64,000 nt of DNA from RPQJ01 sp046347155 (GTDB taxonomy: Bacteria; Pseudomonadota; Gammaproteobacteria; Steroidobacterales; Steroidobacteraceae), in contig JAXMGT010000002.1 in the NCBI GenBank assembly GCA_046347155.1, positions 186,001 through 250,000 on the forward strand. The letters are read 5' to 3'. The notes under the pieces were generated by a model, which worked only from the letters and a program-made list of their open reading frames with translations, did not search any database and was not told the DNA's origin. The position numbers and the translations under genes are program-made. Positions 8,491-16,156 of this stretch are shown piece by piece; the first letter of the stretch is position 1; each line of letters starts with the position of its first letter.

Positions 8491-9165
8491 ATGACCGCAG
8501 TCCAGTTCCGAAACACGGAGGTCCGCCTCTCGGATGCACTCGCGGCCACGGCCGCCGGGTTGCCTGCCGGGACCGTCACGCTGCGCGAGCTGCTCGCGCA
8601 CGTGGGCGAGCAGGGGCTGCTCGTGTTCAGCGCGATCCTCGCGATGCCATTCCTGATCCCGGTCTCGCTGCCGTTCATGAGCACGGTGCTCGGCCTGCCG
8701 ATGCTGCTGATCGGGTTCGCCGTGATCCTCGGCCGGCTGCCCTGGCTGCCGGAGCGCCTGCTCGCGCGCACGCTGCCGTCGGAATCCGTCCGCCACGTCC
8801 TCGGGCGCGGTCACCGCGTCGCGCTCCGCTTCGAGCACCTCGTGCGGCCGCGGATGCTCCTGCTCACCGCGAGCCCGCTCGTCAATTCGGTGCACGGGGT
8901 CGTGCTCGTCGTCGACGTGCTGCTGCTCATGGCGCCGCTGCCGTTCGTTCCGCTCGCAAATACGCTGCCCGGCGTGGCGATCATCCTGCTCTGTCTCGGC
9001 ATCGCGGAGCGCGACGGGATCCTGATCGTGGCGGGCTACCTGTTCTCCGCCATTTCGACCGTCTACATCGGTGGTCTGATGTGGCTAGTCGTGACTGCGG
9101 GAATGCACCCGGACGGTCTGATCGGGTATTTCAGCGCGCTTTGGGGGCGTGTTTTCGGCTCATAG
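8491..9165 (+). CDS. ExoD-family exopolysaccharide synthesis protein
   Basis: The 224-residue integral membrane protein contains the ExoD pattern: a soluble ~30-residue start with a TLRELLAHVGEQG motif, then ILAMPFLIPVSLPFMSTVLGLPMLLIG and several later helices. ExoD is named from rhizobial exopolysaccharide mutants; the molecular function is not established. It is a single gene, divergent from DUF502 and followed by the long rhlE leader. Confidence 0.85.
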   Translation: MTAVQFRNTEVRLSDALAATAAGLPAGTVTLRELLAHVGEQGLLVFSAILAMPFLIPVSLPFMSTVLGLPMLLIGFAVILGRLPWLPERLLARTLPSESVRHVLGRGHRVALRFEHLVRPRMLLLTASPLVNSVHGVVLVVDVLLLMAPLPFVPLANTLPGVAIILLCLGIAERDGILIVAGYLFSAISTVYIGGLMWLVVTAGMHPDGLIGYFSALWGRVFGS

Positions 9166-9196
9166 TGGGATTGCGGCGCTGCGGCAAAAACTGATG

Positions 9197-9202
9197 TAGA
9201 AT
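9197..9202 (+). promoter_or_regulatory. Possible -10 element upstream of rhlE
   Basis: TAGAAT lies about 215 bases before the rhlE ATG and is the best -10-like hexamer in the exoD-rhlE gap. A TTGCGG at 9171-9176 is a weak -35 candidate but the 20-base spacer is long. If used, it gives an mRNA leader of about 210 bases. Confidence 0.35.
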
Positions 9203-9257
9203 GCGCCCAAGTTTGCCGCCGCGCGGTCCGGTCCGCGCACGAGGTTCGATTGCGGGA

Positions 9258-9393
9258 GCAGGGGACAGCCCCCTGCGGGGACTCGGTCCCAGGTCCCGCC
9301 AGCGGCCCTCCTGCAGACTTATCGTGGTCTGCATTCCGCGCCCCCGATCCATCGTCGAAGCTACGACGCTTCCACCGGTTCCCGCCTGGCGGG
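9258..9393 (+). promoter_or_regulatory. Structured 5' leader of the RhlE helicase gene
   Basis: Three small perfect hairpins occur in the untranslated leader: GCAGGGG/CCCCTGC (9258-9264 with 9270-9276), GGGAC/GTCCC (9278-9282 with 9286-9290) and CCCGC/GCGGG (9381-9385 with 9389-9393, about 25 bases before the ATG). Long structured leaders are known for some cold-shock DEAD-box helicase genes, so autoregulation or temperature control is plausible but inferred. No strong Shine-Dalgarno sequence precedes the ATG. Confidence 0.45.
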
Positions 9394-9417
9394 AGAAGCG
9401 TGCTGGAACCATTGCAC

Positions 9418-10692
9418 ATGTCTTTTGAACAACTCGGCCTCCCGGCCGCCCTGCTGCGTGCCGTGAACGAACTCGGCTACGCCACCCCGACCCCGATCCA
9501 GTCGGCGGCCATCCCGGCCGTCCGCGACGGTCGCGACCTGCTCGCGGCCGCCCAGACCGGCACCGGCAAGACGGCCGCGTTCGCGCTGCCGCTGCTCGAG
9601 CGACTCGACATCGAGTCCCCGTCGCCGCGCGGCCCGCGCGCGCCGCGCCTGCTCGTGCTCGTCCCGACGCGCGAACTCGCCGCGCAGGTGGGCGAGTCCT
9701 TCGAGGACTTCGGCCGCCACCTGCGCCAGCGCTGCCTGCTCATCTTCGGCGGCGTGAGCCCGCGCCCGCAGATCGACGCGCTGCGCCAGGGCGTCGACAT
9801 CGTCGTCGCAACGCCAGGCCGCCTGCTCGACCACATCAACGAGCGCGCGATCGACGTCTCGCAGGTCCGCCACCTCGTGCTCGACGAGGCCGACCGGATG
9901 CTCGACATGGGCTTCATCCGCGACATCCGCCGGGTGCTCGCCGCCCTGCCGCCGAAGCGCCAGAACCTGCTCTTCTCGGCGACGTTCTCGGACGACATCC
10001 GCAAGCTTGCCCACGGGCTGCTGCACGACCCGCTGACCGTCGAGGTCGCCCAGCGCAACGCGCCGGCCGAGCTCGTGGAGCACCGCGTGCACCTCGTCGA
10101 GCAGGGCGACAAGCGCCCCGTGCTGAGCCACCTGCTCCGGCAGGGCGCGACGCCGCAGACGCTCGTCTTCACGCGCACGAAGCACGGCGCGAACCGGCTT
10201 GCCGACCAGCTCGAGCGCGACGGCGTTCAGTGCGCCGCCATCCACGGCAACAAGTCGCAGAACGCGCGCACGAAGGCGCTCGCGGATTTCAAGGATTACA
10301 AGGTGCAGGTGCTCGTCGCGACCGACATCGCCGCTCGCGGCCTCGACATCAGCGAGCTGCCGCAGGTCGTCAACTACGAGCTGCCGCACGTGCCCGAGGA
10401 CTACGTCCACCGGATCGGCCGCACCGGCCGCGCCGGCTGCGCGGGCCAGGCGCTGTCGCTGGTCTCGAGCGACGAGCGCGACCGCCTCCGCGCGATCGAG
10501 CGCGTGCTCGGCCGCCGGATCGACGTGCTGCCGCTCGACCGTTCGGGCATCAAGTTCGAGCGCGAAGCGCCGCGTCCTTCGCAGTCGCCGTCGCACGGCC
10601 TCCATCGCGACGGATCGGGCCGTGCGCCCGCGCCCCGCAACCACGAGCACGCACGACCGGGCCGCCGCGGTCCGCGCCGGAGATCTGCATGA
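9418..10692 (+). CDS. rhlE: DEAD-box ATP-dependent RNA helicase, RhlE type
   Basis: The 424-residue helicase has all core motifs in order: Q motif (F..L.L...L..A....Y..PTPIQ), Walker A AQTGTGKT (45-52), PTRELA, GG, TPGR, DEAD (156-159), SAT and the C-terminal HRIGRTGR. The C-terminal tail is basic and disordered, as in RhlE proteins that remodel ribosomal or mRNA structures. The ATG at 9418 (MSFEQLGL) matches the usual RhlE start; a longer in-frame extension back to 9250 would run through the hairpin-rich leader and is rejected. Its stop overlaps the start of the M20 peptidase gene (ATGA). Confidence 0.93.
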   Translation: MSFEQLGLPAALLRAVNELGYATPTPIQSAAIPAVRDGRDLLAAAQTGTGKTAAFALPLLERLDIESPSPRGPRAPRLLVLVPTRELAAQVGESFEDFGRHLRQRCLLIFGGVSPRPQIDALRQGVDIVVATPGRLLDHINERAIDVSQVRHLVLDEADRMLDMGFIRDIRRVLAALPPKRQNLLFSATFSDDIRKLAHGLLHDPLTVEVAQRNAPAELVEHRVHLVEQGDKRPVLSHLLRQGATPQTLVFTRTKHGANRLADQLERDGVQCAAIHGNKSQNARTKALADFKDYKVQVLVATDIAARGLDISELPQVVNYELPHVPEDYVHRIGRTGRAGCAGQALSLVSSDERDRLRAIERVLGRRIDVLPLDRSGIKFEREAPRPSQSPSHGLHRDGSGRAPAPRNHEHARPGRRGPRRRSA

Positions 10693-12089
10693 ACCGTCCC
10701 GTCATCGCGAGCGCCGTCGTGGCGTTCCTCGCCTCCCAGTGCTCGAGCGTGCAGGCGGCGCCCACGCCCGAAGCCGTGAAAGCCGAGGCGCGCGCGATCT
10801 ACGCGACCGTCATCGGTTACGAGACCGTCGAGGGTCGCGGCCAGGTGCCGGCGATGGCCGAGTACCTCGCCGGCCTGTTCCGGAAGGCCGGTTTCGCCGA
10901 CGCTGACATCGAGATCATCCCGAACGGGGAGACCGCGTCGCTGATCGTCCGTTACCGCGGCACCGACCCCGAGCTGAAGCCGATGCTGCTCCTTGCCCAC
11001 ATGGACGTCGTCGAGGCGAAGCGCGAGGACTGGAAGCGCGATCCGTTCGTGCTGACCGAGGAGAACGGCTACTTCTTCGGTCGCGGTACGATGGACGTGA
11101 AGGCCGATGTCGCGCTGATCACCGAGACGTTCCTGCGCCTCAAGCGCGAGGGCTACCAGCCGAAGCGCGACGTCGTGATCGCGTTCTCGGGAGACGAGGA
11201 GACCGGCATGCGCACTGCGCGCGACCTCGCGCAGCGCCTCGCGGGCGCGGAGTTCGCGCTGAACGGCGACGGCGGCCAGGGCGTGCTGAACAACGAGACC
11301 GGCAAGCCCGAGGTGTACTACCTGCAGGGTGCCGAGAAGTACTACGCGAGCTTCGAGCTCACGACGCACAACCCGGGCGGCCACAGCTCGCAGCCGCGGC
11401 CGGACAACGCGATCTACGAGCTCGCCGACGCGCTCACCGCGCTGCGTGCCTACCAGTTCCCGGTCATGTCCAATGCCTGGACGATCGGCAGCTTCCGCGA
11501 GCAGGCGAAGGTGACGCCGGGTGAACTCGGGCAGGCGATGGCAAGGTTCGCCGCGGATCCGCACGACGCCGCGGCGGCGGCCGTGATCTCCTCGAGCCCG
11601 CAGCTCGTCGGCAAGGTTCGCACGACCTGCGTCGCGACGATGCTGCGCGGCGGCCACGCTGACAACGCACTGCCCCAGTCCGCGACTGCGACGGTGAACT
11701 GCCGCGTGTTCCCGGGGACGCCGCTCGACGAGGTCAAGGCGACGCTCGCGAAGATCGCCGGACCCAAGGTCGAGGTGAAGGTGCTCGGCTATCCGCAGGC
11801 GAGCGATCCTTCGCCGCTGCGGCCCGACGTCGTCTCGGCCGTCACGCATGCGGTCCACGCCGGCTACGCGGGCGTGCCCGTGGTGCCGGAGATGGCGGCC
11901 TACGCGACCGACGGCTCGGTGTTCAGGGCCGCCGGCATCCCGACCTACGGCACGTCGAGCATCTTCCTGAAGGGCAGCGACGAGTTCTCGCACGGGCTCG
12001 ACGAACGGATCCCGGTGTACGCGTTCTATGCCGGGCTCGAGCACTGGTACGTGCTCGTGACGACGCTCGCGGACTCGACCCGGCGCTGA
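10689..12089 (+). CDS. Exported M20-family metallopeptidase
   Basis: The 466-residue zinc peptidase has a signal peptide (about residues 1-23, ending VQAA). Metal-site motifs are LLLAHMDVV (His104, Asp106), FGRGTMDVKAD, and FSGDEETG with the catalytic Glu pair; a dimerisation-domain block (GGHSSQPRPDNAI) follows. M20 enzymes cleave dipeptides or deacylate amino acids; the substrate here is unknown. The signal peptide predicts a periplasmic location. It starts within the rhlE stop codon, an odd functional pair that probably reflects transcriptional coupling. Confidence 0.9.
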   Translation: MNRPVIASAVVAFLASQCSSVQAAPTPEAVKAEARAIYATVIGYETVEGRGQVPAMAEYLAGLFRKAGFADADIEIIPNGETASLIVRYRGTDPELKPMLLLAHMDVVEAKREDWKRDPFVLTEENGYFFGRGTMDVKADVALITETFLRLKREGYQPKRDVVIAFSGDEETGMRTARDLAQRLAGAEFALNGDGGQGVLNNETGKPEVYYLQGAEKYYASFELTTHNPGGHSSQPRPDNAIYELADALTALRAYQFPVMSNAWTIGSFREQAKVTPGELGQAMARFAADPHDAAAAAVISSSPQLVGKVRTTCVATMLRGGHADNALPQSATATVNCRVFPGTPLDEVKATLAKIAGPKVEVKVLGYPQASDPSPLRPDVVSAVTHAVHAGYAGVPVVPEMAAYATDGSVFRAAGIPTYGTSSIFLKGSDEFSHGLDERIPVYAFYAGLEHWYVLVTTLADSTRR

Positions 12090-12100
12090 GGCGCCGGGTC
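12077..12100. terminator. Hairpin between convergent genes with the stop codon in its loop
   Basis: A perfect 10-bp stem (GACCCGGCGC at 12077-12086 with GCGCCGGGTC at 12091-12100) encloses the loop TGAG, whose TGA is the peptidase stop codon. It sits between convergent genes and could end transcripts from both sides. There is no T-run, so strong Rho-independent activity is uncertain. Confidence 0.5.
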
Positions 12101-12103
12101 CGT

Positions 12104-12862
12104 TCAGCCTTCCTCGCCCAGGGTCGCGTTGCGCGCGGCCTCGTCTCGTGCTCGTGCACGTTCCTCGATCGAATTCGTCGTGTAGAGGCTCACGAACATC
12201 GCGACCACGACCGCGACGAAGAACTGGCCCACCACGGCCTCGAGCATCGCCAGCATCCGCGCGGCGTCAGACAGCGGCAGGATGTCGCCGTAACCGACCG
12301 TCGAGAGCGTGATCACGCTGAAGTACATGAGCTGGCCGCGCAGTTCGTGCGGCGGCATCGTTTCCGTCGGCGCGAGCAGCTTGATCGCGTCAGGGTTCCA
12401 GATCAGCACCAGGTAGTAGAGTTCGGCGAACGTCATCGCGATCAGCAGGTAGGCGACCACCATCGCGAACACGCCGTCGAGTGTCGGGCGGTGGGCCCGG
12501 AACGCGAACGTCGCGACGCCGACCACGCAGGCGAGGGTTACCGGGATCATGAAGGCGACGTCGAGCGTGTTCTCGACCCTGCGCCAGCCGCTCGCCACCC
12601 CGAGCACCGAGCAGACCGAAACCACGAGCGACAACGCCCACAGCGCCAGCACGACGACCCGCAGTCGCCCCCACTGCGGATTCGCCCACAGCGTGACGAG
12701 GAGCAGGTCGAACAGCAGGGTCTGCATCGCCACGTGGCCCGCCCACCGCTCCTTCATCAGCGGCATGAGCGCGATCCACACGAGTATCACGAGCGTGAGC
12801 TGCAGGAAGCGCCACTGCGGGTACGGACGGCGCTCCGCGTAGGCCAGGACGGAAATCTTCAT
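12104..12862 (-). CDS. Two-pore-domain-like potassium channel protein (Ion_trans_2)
   Basis: The 252-residue inner-membrane protein has about six hydrophobic segments. The last two flank the K+ selectivity filter TVGYGD in STVGYGDILPLSD. The C-terminus is a short charged cytoplasmic tail without a regulatory RCK domain. I use the ATG at 12862; an upstream in-frame TTG at 12898 is possible but lacks a ribosome-binding site. It reads away from the tRNA-Gly gene. Confidence 0.85.
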   Translation of the reverse strand: MKISVLAYAERRPYPQWRFLQLTLVILVWIALMPLMKERWAGHVAMQTLLFDLLLVTLWANPQWGRLRVVVLALWALSLVVSVCSVLGVASGWRRVENTLDVAFMIPVTLACVVGVATFAFRAHRPTLDGVFAMVVAYLLIAMTFAELYYLVLIWNPDAIKLLAPTETMPPHELRGQLMYFSVITLSTVGYGDILPLSDAARMLAMLEAVVGQFFVAVVVAMFVSLYTTNSIEERARARDEAARNATLGEEG

Positions 12863-12935
12863 GCGGGCCACGGTATGACGGGTGGGGTTGGGCTGCAAGG
12901 GGCGGCCGCCCGTTTAGGCGACCCGGACGGTCGAA

Positions 12936-12964
12936 TTGCGACGAAACCCCAACGCCCCTAGAAT
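12936..12964 (+). promoter_or_regulatory. Promoter of tRNA-Gly(CCC)
   Basis: TTGCGA (12936-12941) and TAGAAT (12959-12964) are separated by exactly 17 bases and lie 11 bases before the mature tRNA 5' end, a near-ideal sigma-70 layout. Confidence 0.7.
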
Positions 12965-12975
12965 TGCGGCCCTGC

Positions 12976-13049
12976 GCGGGTGTAGTTCAATGGTAGAACT
13001 GTAGCTTCCCAAGCTACTAACGTGGGTTCGATTCCCATCACCCGCTCCA
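12976..13049 (+). tRNA. tRNA-Gly, anticodon CCC, CCA encoded
   Basis: The 74-base gene folds as a complete cloverleaf. The acceptor strand GCGGGTG pairs with CACCCGC, the D arm is GTTC/GAAC, the anticodon stem GTAGC/GCTAC holds loop TTCCCAA (anticodon CCC), and the T arm GTGGG/CCCAT holds loop TTCGATT. Discriminator T and encoded CCA follow. It decodes GGG. Its last 28 bases (13022-13049) are duplicated several times in the next 28 kb, marking it as the attachment site of integrated elements. The adjacent AraC-type gene takes its stop codon from the antisense strand of this tRNA. Confidence 0.97.
13022..13049 (+). repeat. Repeat R0: 3' end of tRNA-Gly, putative attachment site
   Basis: Reference copy of the 28-base direct repeat, covering GTGGGTTCGATTCCCAT (T arm) followed by CACCCGC, T and CCA. 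Here it is part of the intact tRNA. Exact copies lie at 15274 and 24445, one-mismatch copies at 32365 and 33300, and a four-mismatch copy at 41270. Confidence 0.9.
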
Positions 13050-14129
13050 AATCCGCTGTCGGTCACGCCGGCGCCATTGCGTGGCCGTGCACCCGGACTG
13101 CGAGCGGAATGCGCGCGAGAATGCGTTTGCGTCCCGGTACTGGAGCGCAGTGGCGATGTCTCCGACTGGGAGTTCCGTGTAACCGAGCATCTGGCACGCC
13201 AGGTCGAGTCGGACCCGATTGAGGATCTCGCGTACGCTGGTCTCCTCGCCAGCGAGCCGCCGCCGCATCGATCTCTCGCTGACTCCAAACAGCCCGGCCA
13301 GCGCCGGGGCGGTGGCTGATCCGGTCAGCAGCATCTGCCTCAGCACGATCTCGACGCGCTGCCCGAACGTCATCGGATTGCGGGCTTCGGCCGCGGCGAA
13401 TCGACGCACAAGAGCGGCGTGACTCGCCGAGTCCGCTCCGACGATTGGTCGCTGCAACCAGTGCGAAGAAAAGACCACACCCGAGAGTCCGGAGTCGAAC
13501 CGGACCACGCAGTCGAAGTGCCGTCGATACACCGCTCGACGGTGACGACCCCTCGCCGAGACCTGGATCGCTTTGGCCCGGAAGTCGGGTCCGCACAGCG
13601 TGCTCAACATCCGATAGATGATGCCGGTCGACGTATCGTATACGAGGTCCAGCGCCTGGAGCCCGAATCGGTAGACCGAGTAGCCGAGCAGCGACGTCTC
13701 GTCATCGATCTCGACGAGGACTGGAACGGCGCCCTGATCGTGCAGGTGCAGGTGCAGTGTCAGCGCGCGCAAAGCCTCGCCGACCGTCGCCGAATGCCGC
13801 ATCAATTCCCCGATCGGGCCGAGGCCGTCGATCGAGAATCGCAGGCCCGCCATCATCGCGAAGTCGGGCCGTCCAGTCTGCAGTGTCGCCTCGTCCAGAA
13901 GGCGGGCGAGTCGATCTGCCTCCATCCGCGTGTCGGGACGGCGGAATTCCCGGAGACTCAGGCCGGCGCGCGCGAAAACGCGCCGCGGTGACACGCCGAG
14001 TTCCTCGAGGAGATCCGGGATTGCCGACAGTGGGCCCACCCGGACTTCGCCGCGCAGGCTTTGCGCGAAAGGAGACGGGGAGCTTCGCGATGGTTGCCCG
14101 CGCGACCTCGGGTACTTGGTCGGACACAT
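13038..14129 (-). CDS. AraC-family regulator with arabinose-binding-like N-terminal domain
   Basis: The protein of about 363 residues has an N-terminal ligand-binding domain (PDLLEELGVSPRRVFARAGLS, a pattern of PF12625-type regulators such as OruR/ArgR) and a C-terminal AraC helix-turn-helix pair (ALAGLFGVSERSMRRRL and VGDIATALQYRDANAFSRAFR). I use ATG 14129; a TTG at 14165 is the next upstream start. It is divergent from the secreted-protein gene and likely controls it. The last three codons and the TGA stop lie inside the antisense strand of the tRNA 3' end (13038-13049), so the gene end was formed at the integration junction. The HTH domain itself looks complete. Confidence 0.88.
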   Translation of the reverse strand: MCPTKYPRSRGQPSRSSPSPFAQSLRGEVRVGPLSAIPDLLEELGVSPRRVFARAGLSLREFRRPDTRMEADRLARLLDEATLQTGRPDFAMMAGLRFSIDGLGPIGELMRHSATVGEALRALTLHLHLHDQGAVPVLVEIDDETSLLGYSVYRFGLQALDLVYDTSTGIIYRMLSTLCGPDFRAKAIQVSARGRHRRAVYRRHFDCVVRFDSGLSGVVFSSHWLQRPIVGADSASHAALVRRFAAAEARNPMTFGQRVEIVLRQMLLTGSATAPALAGLFGVSERSMRRRLAGEETSVREILNRVRLDLACQMLGYTELPVGDIATALQYRDANAFSRAFRSQSGCTATQWRRRDRQRIWSG

Positions 14130-14292
14130 GCGCGCCACGATCCGGCAGCGTGGCCGGAAATGCAAGTTGCCTCGGTTGTGCCCGAACTATGCTGAACACA
14201 GGTTCGAGGGTCCTGCCTGAACCCTGCGCCTGACAGCGCCGGCCGTGCGGATCCGGGAATTCACGCATCATGGACATCATCGGGAGAAGACG

Positions 14293-15120
14293 ATGGCGAA
14301 CGCTGTGACGTCACATTCGAATCCGCGCCGAACGAAAGTCGGGCGACGGGCGGCTGCGCTGCTGCTCGTGGCCGCGGTGCCGATGCTCGCGCAGGGCTCG
14401 CCGGCGACGGCCCCTGCGGTGCTGAGCGACGGCGATCACGCAAAGTCCGGGCGCGTGGACGGTCTCCACCACGTTCGTTACATCGAAATCTTCCTCGCCA
14501 CCAAAGACCCGGCGACCGGCAAGCTGGTGGCACCGTGCTACAACTCGACGTTCAGTTCGGCGGGCGTTCCGCCGTCGAAGGACACGGCGCCGCAGGCCAA
14601 GGTGGAGGGCCTCAACTTCGACAAGATCAAGGCCGAGTACGGTGTCCTCGGCGCGTCGCTGAATGGACCGAAACTGTGGATGCTCGACTGGGTCGAGGTC
14701 GACATCGGCGTGCAGCGGCAGTTCAACGGCATCCACACGGCCTGGGTGGCACAGCTCAACATGGAGAAGGATGCCAGTGTTTCCGAAAGCACCCCCTACA
14801 AGCCGGTGACCATCGCACGCAAGAGTGGCCTCGGCTGGAACAAGGGCACACAGGTGCTGCTGCTCGACGACCCGGACGGCAACACCTGGGTGATGAAGGG
14901 CTTCGAGATCGGCGTAAAGCCGCAGCACACCTTCGAGCAGTTCGTCGCCGGCGGCGCCGGTAATTTCAAGAAGCTTCCGGCCGGCTGGAAGTTCCGGATC
15001 AAGACGCTGGACAAGGATCTCGTCGAGCGTCCCGCGAACGGCGTCGCGACGATCATGCCGGACGAGTTCTTCAACGTGTACGACAAGACCGGCCCGGGCA
15101 TGACCAACTACAAGCCGTGA
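14293..15120 (+). CDS. Secreted protein of unknown function
   Basis: The product of about 275 residues starts at ATG 14293, which follows a GGGAGAAG ribosome-binding site. It has a twin-Arg/Lys basic start and a long hydrophobic segment (AAALLLVAAVPMLAQGSPA) consistent with export. The mature part is rich in Trp, Lys and Gly (WMLDWVEVDIGVQRQFNGI, WVMKGFEIGV) and ends without a membrane anchor. I do not recognise the family. It pairs with the divergent AraC-type regulator and lies alone in the first repeat-bounded module, so the module is probably a regulator plus one exported effector. Confidence 0.75.
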   Translation: MANAVTSHSNPRRTKVGRRAAALLLVAAVPMLAQGSPATAPAVLSDGDHAKSGRVDGLHHVRYIEIFLATKDPATGKLVAPCYNSTFSSAGVPPSKDTAPQAKVEGLNFDKIKAEYGVLGASLNGPKLWMLDWVEVDIGVQRQFNGIHTAWVAQLNMEKDASVSESTPYKPVTIARKSGLGWNKGTQVLLLDDPDGNTWVMKGFEIGVKPQHTFEQFVAGGAGNFKKLPAGWKFRIKTLDKDLVERPANGVATIMPDEFFNVYDKTGPGMTNYKP

Positions 15121-15135
15121 TCCGGCCTGAGGGCT

Positions 15136-15160
15136 CGAGACCGCCCGTGAGGCGGTCTCG
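15136..15160 (+). terminator. Strong hairpin after the secreted-protein gene
   Basis: A perfect 10-bp stem (CGAGACCGCC with GGCGGTCTCG) with loop CGTGA lies 16 bases after the stop codon. No T-run follows, so termination may depend on Rho or the hairpin may only protect the mRNA end. Confidence 0.5.
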
Positions 15161-15273
15161 GGACCTCAAGCGGTGCCGTGCCCGAACGCCAAGGACGCTT
15201 GACACGCGAGTCACACGCGGCGCCGAGGCTTTCCGCAAGTGATTGATCGGCCGACAAGGGCGGAGCGGCTCAC

Positions 15274-15301
15274 GTGGGTTCGATTCCCATCACCCGCTCC
15301 A
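15274..15301 (+). repeat. Repeat R1: exact copy of the tRNA-Gly 3' end
   Basis: All 28 bases match the tRNA 3' end, including CCA, but the 5' two thirds of the tRNA are absent. It closes the first module (13050-15273) and opens the second. The left flank reads GGGCGGAGCGG then CTCAC, partly shared with R2. Confidence 0.88.
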
Positions 15302-15524
15302 GTTCAGATTGCCCATGCCGCGAATTCCGTGTGCTGACCACAGTCGGCACTGCGGCCCGCCGCTGATGTAGGGAACGAGGCCTGCACGGCCCCGGCGAGA
15401 CGTTCAATCTCGATGCGACCGCCTTCTGCTTGTGGAGAGGGCTGCCATTCGTGAATCGGCCCTGGGGCTCCCGTTCCACGGTTCGGTGCCTTCGAAGGTC
15501 GAGACGCGCAGGACTGGTGCCGGC

Positions 15525-16148
15525 TCAATCGGCGACGTCGCGGAGCAGCATGTCGTACGGTGGAAGGCAGCGGGTTCCGAAGACCTGCTTTTCCACGCCG
15601 GAAAGGTCCACGAATCGGCCGCTCAAGTCCTCCGGGAGGCGGGTACGTACCTCGGCGACCGTTAGATGCGGACGATGGCCGCCCGTCGCGGCGAAATCGT
15701 AGGTAGCCAGGATCCCCGTCATGTTCGGGGAGACCACGCGGACCGGAAGGTCCGGGAGCGGCAGGGCTGTCCACTTCCCGTCGACGAACTCAAACGCGAG
15801 ATACGGCGGATCGGGACACTGGTGCCGCATCATTCCATGTGGAAGCGGCGTGGTCAGCAGAATCGGCCTGCCGTGGCCCATCAGGATGGCGATCGGCACG
15901 AGGTCGATGCCGCTCGTCCAGGATACGCGCTCGCCGCTGCCCGGCATGCGGAATTCGAATCCATACGAGGACGGGACTGGCGCCTGGAAGATCTGCCGTG
16001 GGCCGTCGTATTCCTGATCGCGAGCCAGAACGATCGTGCTCCCATCGGCCAGGCGCACGTCTTCGGTCCATTCGGCCCGGTGCACGGTGTCGCAACCACC
16101 CGCCGTCGACACGGCGACGAGCAGAATGACAGCCGCCGATCCCGGCAT
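15525..16148 (-). CDS. Putative small lipoprotein of the trehalose/MscS operon
   Basis: The 207-residue protein has a hydrophobic N-terminus ending in TAGGC at residue 19, an imperfect lipobox, so it may be a lipoprotein or a Sec-exported protein. The mature part has no recognisable domain; it contains several Pro-rich turns and four Cys including CPDPP and TRCLPPYD. ATG 16148 is 8 bases after the otsA stop, so it is likely the last gene of the operon otsB-GH15-mscS-otsA-this gene. Function is unknown; an envelope role in osmotic stress is inferred only from position. Confidence 0.65.
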   Translation of the reverse strand: MPGSAAVILLVAVSTAGGCDTVHRAEWTEDVRLADGSTIVLARDQEYDGPRQIFQAPVPSSYGFEFRMPGSGERVSWTSGIDLVPIAILMGHGRPILLTTPLPHGMMRHQCPDPPYLAFEFVDGKWTALPLPDLPVRVVSPNMTGILATYDFAATGGHRPHLTVAEVRTRLPEDLSGRFVDLSGVEKQVFGTRCLPPYDMLLRDVAD

Positions 16149-16156
16149 GATTGATC

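Larger units (their letters stand above)
15121..15524. other. 404-base gap holding a hairpin and repeat R1
   Basis: No credible gene is seen here. It contains the terminator-like hairpin at 15136-15160 and the tRNA-derived repeat at 15274-15301. Just left of the repeat is a short sequence GTGATTGATCGG (from 15239) followed by GGGCGGAGCGG, which resembles the flank of repeat R2. Downstream of the repeat, up to the lipoprotein stop at 15525, nothing recognisable is seen. Confidence 0.6.

Noticed and set aside
10401..12044. Long antisense open frame across rhlE and the M20 peptidase
   Set aside because: Arg/Leu/His-rich low-complexity product without family motifs; typical of GC-rich DNA opposite a real gene.
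15270..15479. Peptide ending VMGIEPT, and similar peptides at 31452-32393, 12914-13288 and 24418-24945 (GDGNRTHV)
   Set aside because: These are translations of the antisense strand of the tRNA-derived repeats, a known annotation artefact, although they helped reveal the repeats.
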